Counted from the stretch's first letter, positions 24,401 through 34,453 are shown. The stretch: 64,000 bases of DNA from Oopsacas minuta (GCA_024704765.1 JAKMXF010000110.1:496001-560000), one strand, 5' to 3'. Numbers and translations are program-made. Notes: generated from the letters alone by a model not told the origin.

Positions 24401-25867
24401 CCCTGATCTAGAGATCCCTGCTTTCCATAGAGATACACTTCCGGTTTTGACACTGTATTACAATTTCGTTGGGTTGTAGGGAAGTTGAATCAGTTAGAAG
24501 CAAAGTTAACAAACTTCGAATCTTACGAAGAACAGAAGCTAGAATTGAAACATTTACAGAATAAATATAAAGAACTGCAATCTACACATATTCAGTCTAA
24601 TTCAGCTTATAACGAACAAATCACTGCATTGGATTTCCAAATTTCGTCTCAAAAGATTGAATTGGAAGATATGAAAGCTAAATATTTTAATTCTCAATCT
24701 CAGATGTCTATTTTACAAAATGAACTTGATGAACTGAAAAATAAATTCTCTGAAACAGAAAGTGAATTGGTTTTAAAGAGAAACACTCTAAATTCCTGTC
24801 AAGTTGAAATTGAAAGTTGTAAGAATGAAATTTCTCAGTTGAAGGAGAGAAATACGTCAGCTTTTTCTAGCAGTGCTGTAGACTTCGAAAAGTTATCAAG
24901 AGAAAACTCAGAACTATCAAAACAGTTCTCTTTATTGCAGGATGAAAATGAAACACTCCGTGACACAGTACTACGATTCACTGAACAGAAATTAGCCCTA
25001 TTTAACCGAGCTGATGAACTTGAACAAGAATTAGAGAAGTTATTCTTAGCTAAATGGATAGAAGATTTGAATATCAGAAGTTGCGTACTGTGTCGTAGAA
25101 GTTTCTCGAATTCTCTTAGAAAGCATCATTGTAGACTATGTGGGAAAGTTCTCTGTAATGAGTGCAGTCGAGAAAAGGTCTTAACTCCAACTGGGAGAGA
25201 TACTGTACGTTGTTGTGTCGTATGCGCTGATTTCAGAACTCGGTTTCTAGCAAATGCACACAAATCGAAAGACATTGTCAATAACAATACTACGTCACAA
25301 TTAGGCTATAAAAAACAATCTAGTCGTGATTCATTCCTATCAATAACTAGCGTGGGAGAGATGCAAGAAGTTAATATCTCACAAAGTATGGAGTCTAACT
25401 ACACTAGGTCTAGCCTATCACGATCTAGTTTCGATCACAAATCAACAGGCTCTAACTATCTATCAATGTTAGATGACGTACGTGTTAACTCAATCAATAG
25501 CGACGCACCATATGAGTGTTTAGTCGGTGATTATTCTGAGATAATCGTACATCCAAAACGGGCACATTGTGAGGACATAATCGTATCTTCCGGAATGACA
25601 ATAGTCTGGGAGTTCGTAACAGAACGTCCAATACAGTTTAGATTGACTTTTAGGCCCAGTGCAATTATAGGAGTAGACTGCAAGGAGTATGACGTCATTC
25701 CCTTCACCAGCTATGGCTCCACTAACAAAGAACTTCCACACGTAGGACACTATGCTGTAGAGAAGGCCGGTGTATATCGATTAGTGTTCAGCAATGAAAC
25801 TAGCATTCTACAATCCAGGAAAATTTCTTATAAAGTTAAGCTGACAAACACACACAAGTATACGTAA
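21472..25867 (+). CDS. FYCO1: FYCO1 (RUN, coiled coil, FYVE, GOLD), 8 exons, 1000 aa
   Basis: Exons: 21472-21629, 21817-22016, 22114-22408, 22818-22997, 23254-23482, 23692-23964, 24017-24296, 24480-25867; the sum is 1001 codons. FYCO1 is an adaptor that binds Rab7, PI3P and LC3 and links late endosomes/autophagosomes to kinesin. The RUN domain occupies about residues 1-190 (KDYWNFLSESLA, LETPLGKGRALIRWALMYKMLA, NNWYIEDSIM, VDLQEIQFHL). Long coiled coils follow to about 725. The FYVE finger at about 730-790 has WIED, RKHHCRLCG and paired cysteines (CVLC, CNEC, CVVC), as needed for PI3P binding. The C-terminal GOLD domain is about residues 890-1000. The order of domains is diagnostic. The protein is shorter than vertebrate FYCO1 (about 1480 aa), mainly in the coiled coil. 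DAPYECLVGD near residue 884 is a possible LC3-interacting motif (inference). Confidence 0.95.
21667..21800. mobile_element. Degraded family B MITE in FYCO1 intron 1
   Basis: TA then CAGCCAACTGCCGTAATATC at the left and interior CAAACCGTCAAAAAGTAGC. The right terminus is not recognisable. Confidence 0.5.
23145..23222. mobile_element. Short family C MITE in FYCO1 intron 4
   Basis: The ends CAGTGTTGTTCGCCTAATAG and CGAACACCATTG are inverted, the right followed by TA. At 78 bp it is an internally deleted copy. Confidence 0.65.
23600..23637. mobile_element. Family E repeat end in FYCO1 intron 5
   Basis: CCGTTTCCACAGGCCTCGCTTGTTG then AGGTTACACTG followed by TA is shared with 53110-53166 (TTGTTGAGGTTTCATTG). 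Its left end is unclear. Confidence 0.45.
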
Positions 25868-26244
25868 GGCTAAAGCTGATTGTTGTAGCTATTTTGCTAA
25901 CTAACTTTATGTAAATATTTCTATTCTGTAATTTGTTTTTCAAGTTTGTTGTACTTTCGTATGAAGGTGTTGGTAGCTTTATTCATGCAATTCATTGGTC
26001 AGATTTGTCTCAAGAATTATTCAAGGCTTCAATCCATATATGAACTGGCATTTCTATTATACAAATACGTCGTGTGGTTGGATTGCCTATTTCTCTATAT
26101 AAATACAGCGGAAACTCGTTAATACGAATCCCAACGGACGGTTAGTTTGATCCTGAGGTTCTACTGTATATTTTACATTGCAGGTGTTCAGGTCGTTACT
26201 GTATTGCTTGTATTTATAGCTATTATGTAGAGTATAGTGATTAG
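25868..26244. promoter_or_regulatory. Short FYCO1-TBC1D15 intergenic interval
   Basis: These 377 bp must contain the 3' end of FYCO1 and the promoter of the TBC1D15-like gene. A 61-bp family A MITE (26106-26166) lies inside. No definite promoter motif was identified. Confidence 0.4.
26106..26166. mobile_element. Minimal 61-bp family A MITE
   Basis: CAGCGGAAACTCGTTAATAC at the left and TGAGGTTCTACTG at the right are flanked by TA on both sides. It consists of little more than its terminal repeats. Confidence 0.65.
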
Positions 26245-29200
26245 ATGTCGGCTATAGTCTCATATCCTGTTAATGTAGAATCTGATTCTATTACAGATCA
26301 TGTACAGCAATTTCCTACAGTACCAGAAAGGGTGAGTGTTTACTACTTTTCATTTGTTTTGTTTGTATTTATCATTTGTTGTTGTAGGAAATAATTCTAT
26401 TTTCGAGCGAAAACGTGTTTGTACATATTCCAGCTCAATGCTCTGCTACTAATGAAGAGATAGCCGTTAGAGGAATACTTAAACTAATACACAAGGTGAT
26501 TAACTATAGTCAATTCCCCTCATATCGGAGTCTTAATTGTACTATATGGTCCCAAACCGTTAAAGTGATATATGTTTATCGGTTATATCTAAGTCATTAT
26601 CGTGGTCCATTGAGCTTTGATATAAGGAGAGTTTACTATATCTAATCTATCATCTGCAGGATCAGATTAGAGTTCAATGGTTTCCTACCAATATTAACAC
26701 AAATGATTTAACTTGTCTCTATTCACATGACCCTTCTGATGACTGGGAAGATATCCTTACTGATCTCAATGCTACTGACTTGCCTAACGGAGAGGCGAAT
26801 AGTGCATACACAGGTTAGTTCATAGTATGGTCCCACTATATGCTTATTAGTATTTTAACCATGGATTTGAGATTTAGTTAATTTTATGCCTCATGCAAAT
26901 CCCTAAATCCGCCATCCATGGTTACATAACTAATAAACTTATACTATGTATTACTTAGTTGGTAAAAGTGGAATTGACTCAAAAGCAAATGCACATCATT
27001 CCGCGGGAGAAATCACAATACCAGCAACCAACGGAGATCCGAATATGACACTACGAGTTAAGTCAGAGACTCTACTCTCGGGTAACAAAAGTCCTAAGAG
27101 TCATAACCTATCTCCAGGATTTGTTAATATAGTAACTACTCCTATGTATGACGACAGGAAGAGAGGGAGTTCTTCTGGAACTCCTGTTAAACAACCTCTG
27201 TAAGAATTACGCATATACCATAGATTGTAGTGACTTTTATGCCAGCGAGATTACTACGGACACCCCTCGTTATATCAAAGCTCAAAATTACTTTGATCTA
27301 ACCGATGAATTTTTGCTTTGACGATTTGGGACCATTCTTATACAATTTAAGACTTCGATCTAACGGGAGTTGACTGTATTTACGGTAGGCAACGCTTAAT
27401 ATGGTCACTTCGGGACTGAGTTTCTAGTTTGACCTGTTTCATTGTAACAAGGTCCCCCAATAATTTTTAGCATGGTTCTAGTTCTAGCCAAGTTTCCCTC
27501 TTAAACGGAGTCTACTGTACATCTATCCTTTAGGATTCATTTTGCTAATAATCACAATTCTCCCGTCACTACACCTAACAACAAATCAACTAACATATTT
27601 ACTATCAAACAGTCTCCTAAACACACAGAAAACCCTCTTGACAATGCTATAGCAAACCTGGGAGTGTATTCAGACTTAGACGCTGATGCAGTTTACCTAG
27701 AAAGAGATCAAGCTAAGATCCCAGAAATTAGATCTGTTGTTGTTGATTTCCCTTTGAGTATGTTATTTTCTGTGAAAGAAATTCCTGGAAAGAGCAATGG
27801 AGAATCAAAATCTCACCCAGCTATTAGATTCAATTTGAATGGAACTAAACCGACACAGATTTTGTATTTCCATTCTGGTAAAGCTACTATGATTAAGTTC
27901 TTAAGTGAGTTAGAGCGACACGTTCTTCTCCACAGGTTGGTTGTTAGGTAGAAGTGTTATGTTCAGTGTTGCGAGATGATGTGCTCATAAAGTCCATGCC
28001 ACAAACCCGAAAAAGTTCATTTCCATGTTCATGACACGGATCTAAGAAATTGATGCTATGTGTTCATTCCAACTTCATACAAAAAGTCAAAACTTCATTC
28101 CAAGTATTTACCATAAGTCGAAAGTTCTGGCACTTATGAAGTTTGTTCATTTTCTGGCAACACTTGTTCTGTCCCCGAAACGAGACAAAATCGGAATTGT
28201 CCACTTCTGGCAGGCCAGACTAACACCATACGCTTAGTCTCAGTAAAAATTTTTTGCGTTTATTAGTAATAAGGAGGATTGCGTAATCTGCTAAATAGAT
28301 CAATTTTTTTGATTAGCTAAAAGGCCGATGCAATGAAGTTAAGGAAGTAGCAGATCACATAGCCTCCATATTTATATGTAACTTACGTGTTTATATACCA
28401 CAATTAAACTAGTTTGTAAATGAAGTGGTTGTGTAATAATTCAATGAGAGACGCATGGTTTCTTAACCTTTGGTATGGACAAACTTGGCTACGCATTTGT
28501 CCTCAGGGATATTTTTGGTCAAGCGATCTTTGGCCAACATGCTTCCAAAATGAAATAATACAAAAGTATGATTGCGTAACCTGCTAGAATTATTGTTCCA
28601 AATGACCCGCTGCTATAGAGAGATGAAGTAGCAGATCACATAGCCTCCAATTCTTAGGTATACAGCCTTAAATAACAACTAGGTTAAACTGAAAATTATT
28701 TTGGAATTGTAGCAGTTAGAGCATACAGGAAAAGTGCCTATTAACAGTCCTGGGCGGATTGGTGACTTTAAAACGGTCTTGGCAAAATTCCGAAACCAAT
28801 TGTCCACCGCGGGCATTTACTCGGTGCCTTAGTGGGCGATTTCGCCCAAGTTAAAACCATTCTCACCGATCCTTGGATATTTCGGTTAACTTTCTGCCTA
28901 TTTAATCCAATTCTGATTAGACATGATGAAGACCCATCTCTCCTTATGACAGAGGGAGAAGATTTTGCTGGCAATTATCATAAGCAACGTACAACAGAAC
29001 ACAGAAGTTATATGCAAATGGGATTTTCTAAAGCTAACGATATTATAAGTGAAATATATAAAATACCGAAGCTAGGTGCTTTCATGAATTCTCCATTCCA
29101 GAAGAATCCAAATACTCAATTCTATGCAGAAAAACCTGAGATAAAAATTAGCGGTAAAAGTGAAGAAGACAACAATTTATTGGAAGTTACAAAATCTATT

Positions 29201-30453
29201 CCGTTTTTGGATAAGCCCAATTTCGATCCTTTGGTAAGAATGGTTGTTACAACATATTCGTATACAGCTACAGTCTTCTATTTGTGTTCCCTATTTAGCC
29301 GCTAGTACAGAGTATCGATGGTAAAAAGAGGGGACGACCTCTTAACAGAGAAGATTGGGAACATTTCTGCAATAGTGATGGTTCTGTCTCAGATCCTAAA
29401 GCTCTTAAAAGAATAATATTCATTGGAGTACGTTATTTATAATATTGAAAATCTTATTAAAACCCAAACTACAGAATGTGTTTCTTAGGGAGTGAGTGAA
29501 GATATTCGTCCGTTGGTTTGGCTGTATTTACTTGGATATTATGAGTTCACAAATACAAAAGATCAGAGAGAAAAGCTAATCAACCAGAAAGAGTAATCAC
29601 TGTAAACAATACGTTACCAATTAGGAGTCTGTATTTATATAATTGCATACTTGACTATATAGCCCGATCTTGGCGGTAATTCTGGACATGTTTTCCCGCC
29701 AAAATGATAATTCCCGCATTTTTATAGTCGATACCGGTAATATATTATTTCCCGCTAAATAGTATATTCCATATTTCTTCACTGAAGTTATCAAATATAT
29801 AATTGTAATTACTCAAATAGGAATGACTATCAAGTAATGAGAAGTCAATGGAAAACTATGTCATCTGATCAGATTAAGAGAAATAAATCTTTTCATAAAG
29901 CCAAGACAATAATTGGTAAGAAATAATTAATAATTTTAGTACAGCCGTTCCAAATCTGGCGTATAGACCCCTTGGTGGTCCACGGACGACAGCAGGAGGT
30001 CCACAGAATGTGTTAACATATGGCTATATGGGTGAAAAAGGTTGGGAACGAAATAGAATTGTGTAACTCAATAATTCTTGTAGGCAAAGACACAATTCGG
30101 ACGGATAGAGACCATCCTTACTTTGCTGGAGAAGAAAACAAGAATTTGGATACTCTACAGGATATCCTGCTTACTCATGTCATGTATGACTTTGATTTAG
30201 GTAACTTGCAAATCTTTGAAGTTGAGGACGCACTTTATGCGAGAATTTTTGGCACCGAGCGTTCACAATAGCCGAACAATAAATTGAGTTATCTATTTGC
30301 TATGTGTTTATAGGTTATGTTCAAGGCATGAGTGATATACTGTCTCCTATACTAATTGTGGTAGACAGAGAAGTTAATGCATTTTGGTGCTTCGCACACT
30401 ACATAGGAAAACTTGTGAGCACAATACTTTCACTTAAATACCCATACATGCAT

Positions 30454-30530
<77 letters not shown>

Positions 30531-31566
30531 GTTATTATTATTATTATTATTATTATTGTATGTTTAGCATGAGAATTTCGCTAACACGACATTAGTATTG
30601 AATAAAAAGATGGATAAGTTTAAAGATCTACTCAAGTTTGTTGATCCACCCTTCTGTGCTTATTTAAGTTAGTTACTACGAACATTTAATGCTTAGTTCG
30701 ACTACCGTCATATCCAACACGGATATATATGAAATACCCGCTTATATTGAAGTCTGATAACAGGAGTTGTATTTTACTGTATTCTATATATCTGTTAGGG
30801 GAAAATGAAGCTTACGGATTCAATATATTCTTTCGTTGGTTGCTAATAGACTTCAAAAGAGAATTCAGCTTAGAAGATGTATTAAAGCTGTGGGAAGTAT
30901 TATGGACTGATCATTTGACTACAGATTACTATTTATTCATTGCTCTATCAATGTTGTTACAGATGAGGCATCAAATTATGGAGCAAGATCTAGATCAACC
31001 AGATTTCTCACCCTTTGATAATATTTTTAAAGTACGGTTAACTCCCGTTACATCTAACACGGATATACCGAAATGCCTGCTTATTTTGAAGTATAAAATT
31101 GTACAAATATGGTCCCAAACAAACAAGTAACATATATGCCATCAGTTCTATTGAAGTAATTATCATATTCCTTTACCTTCTGCATAACCAGAGTTGTCTG
31201 TAATTGTCGTCCCTTAACCATCAAGTACAGAAGGGGGAAATATCTCGGGGAATGTTCAACTGTTAATCCCTTTACTATTCATAGAATTGACATGCAATTT
31301 GATTTACTTCCGTGTGTATTATTGTAATTTTAATATTTTAGATGATTAACGATGCTGCTGGTGCATTTGATGTCGACAAGACATTGATACTAGCAGAAGC
31401 TCTTTTCGCTAAACTGATAAACTGTCCTAATCTTCCAGAGGAGATTATTCCTTTATTCCCAACATATAAACGGCAGAAGTCTACGAAATATTGTCCAGCT
31501 AATGTAGAAGATGATACCTATTGTTCAGAGACAAATCTTGATGTACAAGAATTACATTTTGCTTAG
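26245..31566 (+). CDS. TBC1D15: TBC1D15/17-like Rab GTPase-activating protein, 14 exons, 798 aa
   Basis: Exons: 26245-26331, 26388-26495, 26660-26813, 26959-27199, 27534-27935, 28921-29233, 29311-29427, 29489-29592, 29821-29915, 30084-30200, 30314-30414, 30568-30667, 30799-31031, 31342-31566; the sum is 799 codons. The family stimulates GTP hydrolysis by Rab7-type GTPases on late endosomes, autophagosomes and mitochondria. An N-terminal Rab-binding region (about 30-330, ending LYFHSGKATMIKFLSELERHV) precedes a middle segment with MGFSKAND. The TBC domain covers about 470-725 with the IxxDxxR arginine finger at R546 (IGKDTIR), the glutamine finger at Q583 (GYVQGMSD), FWCFAHY, and FRWLLIDFKREFSLEDVLKLWEV (given here in two parts: FRWLLIDFKREF, SLEDVLKLWEV). 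Both catalytic residues are intact. Intron 13 starts inside a family B MITE; intron 11 is mostly (ATT)n. TBC1D15 and TBC1D17 are not separable here. Confidence 0.93.
26507..26638. mobile_element. Family B MITE in TBC1D15 intron 2
   Basis: TA then TAGTCAATTCCCCTCATATC at the left and TTTGATATAAGGAGAGTTTACTA then TA at the right, with the CCCAAACCGTTAAAGTGA interior. It begins 11 nt after the exon end. Confidence 0.7.
26845..26935. repeat. Inverted repeat in TBC1D15 intron 3
   Basis: Arms around TTATTAGTATTTTAACCATGGATTT and CATCCATGGTTACATAACTAATAA (each given approximately) form an imperfect palindrome spanning most of the intron. It resembles a short MITE; no target duplication was assigned. 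Confidence 0.4.
27257..27376. mobile_element. Family B MITE in TBC1D15 intron 4
   Basis: TA then CGGACACCCCTCGTTATATC at the left and CTTCGATCTAACGGGAGTTGACTG then TA at the right. The interior contains GATTTGGGACCATTCTTATAC. Confidence 0.7.
27964..28166. mobile_element. Palindromic MITE with CAGTGTTGC ends
   Basis: The left end CAGTGTTGCGAGATGATG and the right end CATTTTCTGGCAACACTTG are imperfect inverted repeats. It is about 203 bp and non-coding, inside the long TBC1D15 intron 5. The flanks give only a weak 8-bp duplication, so the superfamily is uncertain. Confidence 0.5.
28270..28370. repeat. Family H inverted-repeat module, copy 1
   Basis: GGAGGATTGCGTAATCTGCT at one end and AGCAGATCACATAGCCTCC at the other are imperfect inverted repeats about 100 bp apart. 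The same design recurs at 28560 and in the array at 63130-63935. Confidence 0.6.
28560..28652. repeat. Family H inverted-repeat module, copy 2
   Basis: GATTGCGTAACCTGCTAG and GTAGCAGATCACATAGCCTCC are the arms. It lies about 200 bp from copy 1 in the same intron, and the two right arms are nearly identical. Confidence 0.55.
29942..30050 (+). mobile_element. Family J hAT-type repeat in TBC1D15 intron 9
   Basis: It starts CAGCCGTTCCAAATCTGG, contains GTGGTCCACGGACGACAGC and ends GTGAAAAAGGTTGGGAACG. It ends 33 nt before the next exon, so it surrounds the presumptive branch-point region. Confidence 0.5.
30457..30558. repeat. (ATT)n microsatellite filling TBC1D15 intron 11
   Basis: A nearly pure ATT run of about 100 bp, with a single G interruption, makes up about two thirds of the 153-nt intron (30415-30567) and ends about 10 nt before the acceptor. 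Confidence 0.9.
30695..30779. mobile_element. Truncated family B MITE in TBC1D15 intron 12
   Basis: GACTACCGTCATATCCAACACGG-like left end and AACAGGAGTTG..TTTACTG right end, followed by TA. It is internally deleted. Confidence 0.5.
31035..31200. mobile_element. Family B MITE at the 5' splice site of TBC1D15 intron 13
   Basis: Exon 13 ends at 31031. The donor GTACGG (31032-31037) is host G, target TA (31033-31034), then element bases CGG. The left end is CGGTTAACTCCCGTTACATC, the right end ACCAGAGTTGTCTG, followed by TA at 31201-31202. Removing the element would restore a GTAATT donor. Confidence 0.8.
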
Positions 31567-32035
31567 CAAAAATGAACTGATTTGTATATTATGGCTTTAG
31601 TATTCTTTTACATTAAATCAGGTCTTCAGTGAGCTATTGCATTTAATTAGTGAAGTGGGGATACCGCTCGAACCTATGCTAGAACTCAAGAATAATTGTG
31701 AATTTCCTGAATTTTAGGACAATCTAGGTGACAATTAACTTTCATAAACTGATGAAATGAATTATTCAATAATTAACCAATTTTTCCCAGTTTTTAACAA
31801 GTATTTTGAAAGATTGGTAGATATCGAAAAATGAACTTCGTACTTAGTGACTCTCATTTGGCTTAGTTTTGCAAATATTTAATGTTTATTAATATATTTC
31901 ACTCGTGTTATCACACTATATATCACACAACACTATACAAACTAATTACACATACGTGTATAACTAAATAGAGCTTAGTAACTAGTAGACTACAAACTAA
32001 TAGACAAACGAGCTATAGCATCAATACAGTATGTA
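31567..32035. other. Convergent intergenic region
   Basis: The 3' flanks of the TBC1D15-like gene (plus) and secreted-protein copy A (minus) meet here. From about 31717 rightwards the sequence is duplicated in the 3' flank of copy B (33797-33956 and 34658-34798), so the duplicated unit extends well beyond the coding part. Confidence 0.7.
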
Positions 32036-32704
32036 TTATACTGTAGATAAGATGAACAGAGCTATAGCAGCTAGCATCATTAGTAAACTGCTAGCTAATC
32101 CTGCTGCTGAAGAGCTGTAGCATGCATCACATGTAAACTCGGAGCAAGATTCAGGTAGTGTGAACAGAGAAAATGGAGGTTGTCCGTTAAGGTAGTTAGA
32201 TATGGTTATTACGATTACTGAACCACCAGATCCTGTATCAGCAACCGCAATACTAAATACCGTAGGCCTTCCATTAACTATTACGACACTGAGCGTGATA
32301 GGTGGGATTGTAACGGTGAATGTTCCTGGAGGAGCCTCTGTAGCGCCTTGGAAAACATCCCAAAAATTTGATGTAAGGGGTATAGGCGATTGTCCAGTCA
32401 TAGAAGCTCCATCGGTCATCGTACAATTCTGACCCGTGAATGTACCATATGTTGCGTTATCGTTCACACTTGTAATGGCAAATATATTGAAAGTTGCTCC
32501 ACTTGAAATAAAGTCAATATTTTGATATGCGAGCTCTCTTGTAGCATCGATGGCTATATCAAAACGCGGGTAAGTAATAACCGTGCCATCCGTCGCGGTA
32601 GCTACAGCAGTACCTTGCATATAAAAGCTCGGAGAGAGGTCAGGGAATTGTGCGTTTGTAGCAGCAAACATCGCGCACAAGCAAACTAATATTAGACTGT
32701 TCAT
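32036..32704 (-). CDS. Secreted, probably GPI- or tail-anchored protein, copy A, 222 aa
   Basis: A single-exon gene. The start is taken at the Met of MNSLILVCLCAMFAATNA, the same as in copy B; an upstream in-frame Met would add nine residues. A clear signal peptide with cleavage after ATNA is followed by QFPDLSPSFYMQGTAV. The mature part looks beta-rich with N-glycosylation sequons. The C-terminus has four Cys (ESCSEFTCDACYS), a small-residue stretch (SSSAAG) and a 17-20 residue hydrophobic tail, the pattern of a GPI-anchor signal or a membrane tail. I do not recognise the family; the N-terminal pattern weakly recalls LolA-like/ependymin-related secreted proteins, but this is only an impression. 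Copy B (34799-35467) is about 89 percent identical. Confidence 0.75.
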   Translation of the reverse strand: MNSLILVCLCAMFAATNAQFPDLSPSFYMQGTAVATATDGTVITYPRFDIAIDATRELAYQNIDFISSGATFNIFAITSVNDNATYGTFTGQNCTMTDGASMTGQSPIPLTSNFWDVFQGATEAPPGTFTVTIPPITLSVVIVNGRPTVFSIAVADTGSGGSVIVITISNYLNGQPPFSLFTLPESCSEFTCDACYSSSAAGLASSLLMMLAAIALFILSTV

Positions 32705-32731
32705 GATTCTATCTAGAAATAATACTAACAT

Positions 32732-33353
32732 TATTTATATTATTGTGTACAATACAATATATTATTGTCTTAGAAATTATAGAAGTGTTAGGTTAATGAT
32801 AAATGAATTTGATTCATCTCATTTATACTTCATCGCTTTACCTATGTGAATGTACCAACTTTCATAATTTTGAGAATTCTGATTCTTGAGTATTATATAA
32901 CAAAAAGGCGTTCCTGATGATCAGAGTAACATAGTTAAGTAATATATCTGTTTAATTAACTCCCATTTATTCGCCACCTGCTAGTTATCTAATATCTTTA
33001 CTCAGTTGTAAGTTATGTAGTTTATTGATTTACACAAAGCTGAACAAATATATTTATGTTCTTTTCTTTCCCTACCGTGTACGTCTTAAGCTGAGTACGT
33101 AGTACCTGGTACAGTGAAACCTCGTTAATACGAATTTCCGGTTAAGACGAACAGAGTTTTACACAATTTTAGTTCGTACAATGTGCATTCAATTGTTTTT
33201 ACTCCGATTAATACGTACTCCGGATAAGGAGTACAAATCTCGACGGTCCCTTGGTGTACGTATTAACGAGGTTCTACTGTATGTACTAATTGAGTTCTAC
33301 TGTATTTACTCTTAAGGTTCTCGTAAATCTTGCAAGCACTGTTTTCGGCCAGT
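32732..33353. other. Spacer between copy A and relic copy C
   Basis: AT-rich sequence holding the presumed promoter of copy A and the family A MITE at 33112-33279, with an extra partial MITE end (TGAGTTCTACTG, 33291-33302) directly after it. I see no gene here. Confidence 0.55.
33112..33279. mobile_element. Family A MITE, 168 bp, best-preserved copy
   Basis: CAGTGAAACCTCGTTAATAC at the left and GTATTAACGAGGTTCTACTG at the right are near-perfect inverted repeats, flanked by TA (33110-33111, 33280-33281). The terminal CAGT..AACCTCG and TA duplication are typical of Tc1/mariner-pogo-type non-autonomous elements. Confidence 0.85.
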
Positions 33354-33475
33354 AACCGTGTCAATCGGCCCGGTAGCTACAGCAGTAGCTTGCATATATA
33401 AGCTCGGAGAGAGGTCAGGGAATTGTGTGTTTGTTTCAGAAAACAGCAAACTAATACTAGACTGTTCATGATTCT
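33354..33475 (-). pseudogene. Relic of a third secreted-protein copy (5' part only)
   Basis: It matches the first roughly 36 codons of copies A and B plus upstream bases: the CAT of the start at 33467-33469, CAGGGAATTGTGTGTTTG, AAGCTCGGAGAGAGGTC and GGTAGCTACAGCAGTA. About 13 bp inside the signal-peptide region are deleted, shifting the frame, and all downstream coding sequence is absent. It is a truncated, non-functional copy. Confidence 0.8.
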
Positions 33476-34280
33476 ATCTAGCAATACTACTAAGATTATT
33501 TATTATCAGCAAAAGTATATTTTAAGTTATTTTGGAAAGATTCGATTTGTCTTAATAATATTTCATATTTGAGTTTACTCTGAATGTATTCAACTTAATA
33601 ATGTATGAATACGTATTTCTTTGTCTTGAGCTATCTGTATCAGTTATCAGGAGGGAAAGCCCATTAAAAATTATATTAAATATTAATGTGATTCAAAAGA
33701 TCGAATTTTCCATTTTCCGCAATTACCTACTGACTGTATTTTGTGTTTATAGGCTAGCTTATACGATAGGGAATTTGTGTTATGTCAGTAGTTTTAGGAT
33801 AATCTAGGATAATTAACTATTCATGAATTGACGAAATGAATTAATCAATAATGAACCAATTTTCCCCGGATTTGAATAAATATCGAAAAATGAACTTCGT
33901 ACTTAGTAACTCTCTTTTGGCTTAGTTTTTGCAGAATAATTACGATTATTAATATACTAGCCGCAACGCCGCCTTCTGGGCGGCTTTTCTGCTAGTTCCT
34001 CCGGAATGCTTTTTCGGGCCTTTGGCCCTCATGATTCTCTTTTGGCGTTTTCGAATGCTACGCGGTCACATGTATTATCAGCTCTTAGTGAACAATCAAA
34101 AAACCTATTACATTGCTATGCGGCATTCGTTTAAGTGTGTTGTAATGTGATGCTACAACATTACATTAAGCCAATTCTTCAAGTGCAGTTATTTATTTTA
34201 GGTGAGGTATTAGTACTATTTATACTAAAGTACTTTATTAGCCTTTTAAGATAGTTCCTGTGGAATGCTTTGTGAAGGGT

Positions 34281-34332
34281 CGTGGAGTAATGCGGACAAA
34301 GTTGGGTATCACTTTCTCCACATTACTCCACG
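34281..34332. repeat. Long palindrome inside the Helitron-like element
   Basis: CGTGGAGTAATGCGGACAAAGT and ACTTTCTCCACATTACTCCACG form an imperfect inverted repeat with a loop of about 8 nt. Confidence 0.8.
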
Positions 34333-34417
34333 GGATCAATAACCTGTGAATAGTAACTATTGTAATTGGTAGAATCTGATTGGACCAAATTCCCAGACAT
34401 GTTCATAATATAAGGAA

Positions 34418-34453
34418 GGAATCTGACTGGCCAACGTTGACCAATCAGATTCC
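34418..34453. repeat. 36-bp near-perfect palindrome
   Basis: GGAATCTGACTGGCCAAC followed by GTTGACCAATCAGATTCC. The two halves are inverted repeats with only two mismatched pairs and no spacer. Confidence 0.85.

Noticed and set aside
29301-29310. Acceptor after GCTAG at 29305 for TBC1D15 exon 7
   Set aside because: It would leave two extra bases after a phase-0 exon; the TACAG acceptor ending at 29310 keeps the frame and gives the expected SIDGKK start.
30304-30567. Open frame with a very long poly-Leu tail
   Set aside because: Exon 11 of the TBC1D15-like gene read through into the (ATT)n microsatellite of intron 11; the donor at 30415 ends the real coding part.
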